This document shows positions 5,077 through 5,172 of a DNA stretch of 5,172 nucleotides, piece after piece (the first letter of the stretch is position 1; each line of letters starts with the position of its first letter). Position numbers and translations under genes: made by a program. The notes under the pieces were generated by a model. The model had not been told where the DNA came from and made no database searches. It saw only the letters and a program-made list of their open reading frames with translations. Source of the stretch: Sulfurimonas sp. (GTDB taxonomy: Bacteria; Campylobacterota; Campylobacteria; Campylobacterales; Sulfurimonadaceae); assembly GCA_027858865.1 (NCBI GenBank), contig JAQIBW010000082.1, positions 1 through 5,172 of the forward strand, in the 5' to 3' direction.

Positions 5077-5172
5077 ATGTGTTTAACGGGTATCTCTCAA
5101 TACAGCTTTGCGGTTCATATTGAGGGAAATGATATACTAAATTTTCTATTTCGCACAGAAATTATACTCCTA
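5077..5172 (+). CDS. Possible start of an unidentified gene running off the right edge
   Basis: An ATG at 5077 opens a frame of 32 codons that is still open at the window end; the same frame is open back to 5038. The translated start (MCLTGISQYSFAVHIEGND) looks compositionally like protein, but I recognise no family. It lies about 35 nt after the predicted transcription start near 5042. Against it, there is no Shine-Dalgarno sequence before the ATG, and a 32-codon open frame occurs by chance. The region could instead be an RNA leader or a small RNA. Confidence 0.25.
   Translation, partial: MCLTGISQYSFAVHIEGNDILNFLFRTEIILL
5093..5127 (+). repeat. Inverted repeat near the right edge
   Basis: TCTCTCAATA (5093-5102) and TATTGAGGGA (5118-5127) pair over 10 positions with one U-G wobble around a 15-nt loop that contains GCTTTGC. 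No U tract follows. It lies within the transcript predicted from the promoter at 5007-5035, so it could be a leader or small-RNA hairpin, or chance. Confidence 0.35.

Noticed and set aside
5038..5168. Minus-strand short open frame at the right edge
   Set aside because: It is bounded by stops and has no ATG, GTG or TTG start at its head; the plus-strand frame with a promoter is the better reading, and even that is weak.
1..5172. CRISPR array, tRNA, rRNA, insertion sequence or phage genes
   Set aside because: No spaced direct repeats, cloverleaf, transposase motifs or terminal inverted repeats with target duplications were found on reading both strands.

Overview
The window is low in GC, densely packed, and reads as chromosomal DNA of a Campylobacterota (Epsilonproteobacteria) bacterium, most like Sulfurimonas or a close relative. 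This is judged from remembered protein resemblance (RsmG, a PAS protein of the Aer/CetB type, an FSGC-type lipobox, a CZB-domain protein); no database was searched.

Left half, minus strand, reading from about 2270 down to the left edge. A GTG-started PAS sensor (2237-1674) is followed by rsmG, the 16S rRNA m7G methyltransferase (1629-1051). Next come a small membrane-anchored zinc-ribbon protein of the PP0621 type (1051-812), an unrecognised 130-residue protein (812-420), and an NlpC/P60 lipoprotein (from 407) that runs off the left edge. Both junctions after rsmG are TAATG stop/start overlaps, so this is a tightly coupled operon. A perfect 28-bp palindrome (1630-1657) lies directly before rsmG and contains its ribosome binding site.

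Middle, plus strand, starting from a divergent promoter region of 90 bp (2238-2327). The order is a stand-alone CZB zinc-binding protein (2328-2786), a polyphosphate kinase 2 gene (2779-3600) and an M42-type metallopeptidase (3593-4660). Each junction is an 8-bp overlap of the form ATGNATGA. The PPK2 gene carries one in-frame TGA at 3055-3057, where the family normally has Arg in its WYFQR motif. The frame stays open and family-like on both sides, so this is a recent nonsense mutation, a sequence error, or less likely readthrough.

Right end. A hairpin (4669-4706) separates the peptidase from a convergent gene for a small exported protein with six symmetrically spaced cysteines (4960-4733). 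The last 200 bp contain a good sigma-70-type promoter pointing right, an open frame that runs off the edge, and an inverted repeat; what they belong to cannot be settled here.

Taken together, a redox/energy PAS sensor faces a zinc/thiol CZB sensor that is translationally coupled to polyphosphate metabolism and a peptidase. A stress-response role for the plus-strand operon is inference. The most notable points are the interrupted ppk2, the CZB-PPK2 coupling, the ribosome-site palindrome before rsmG, and the twin CX3C exported protein.
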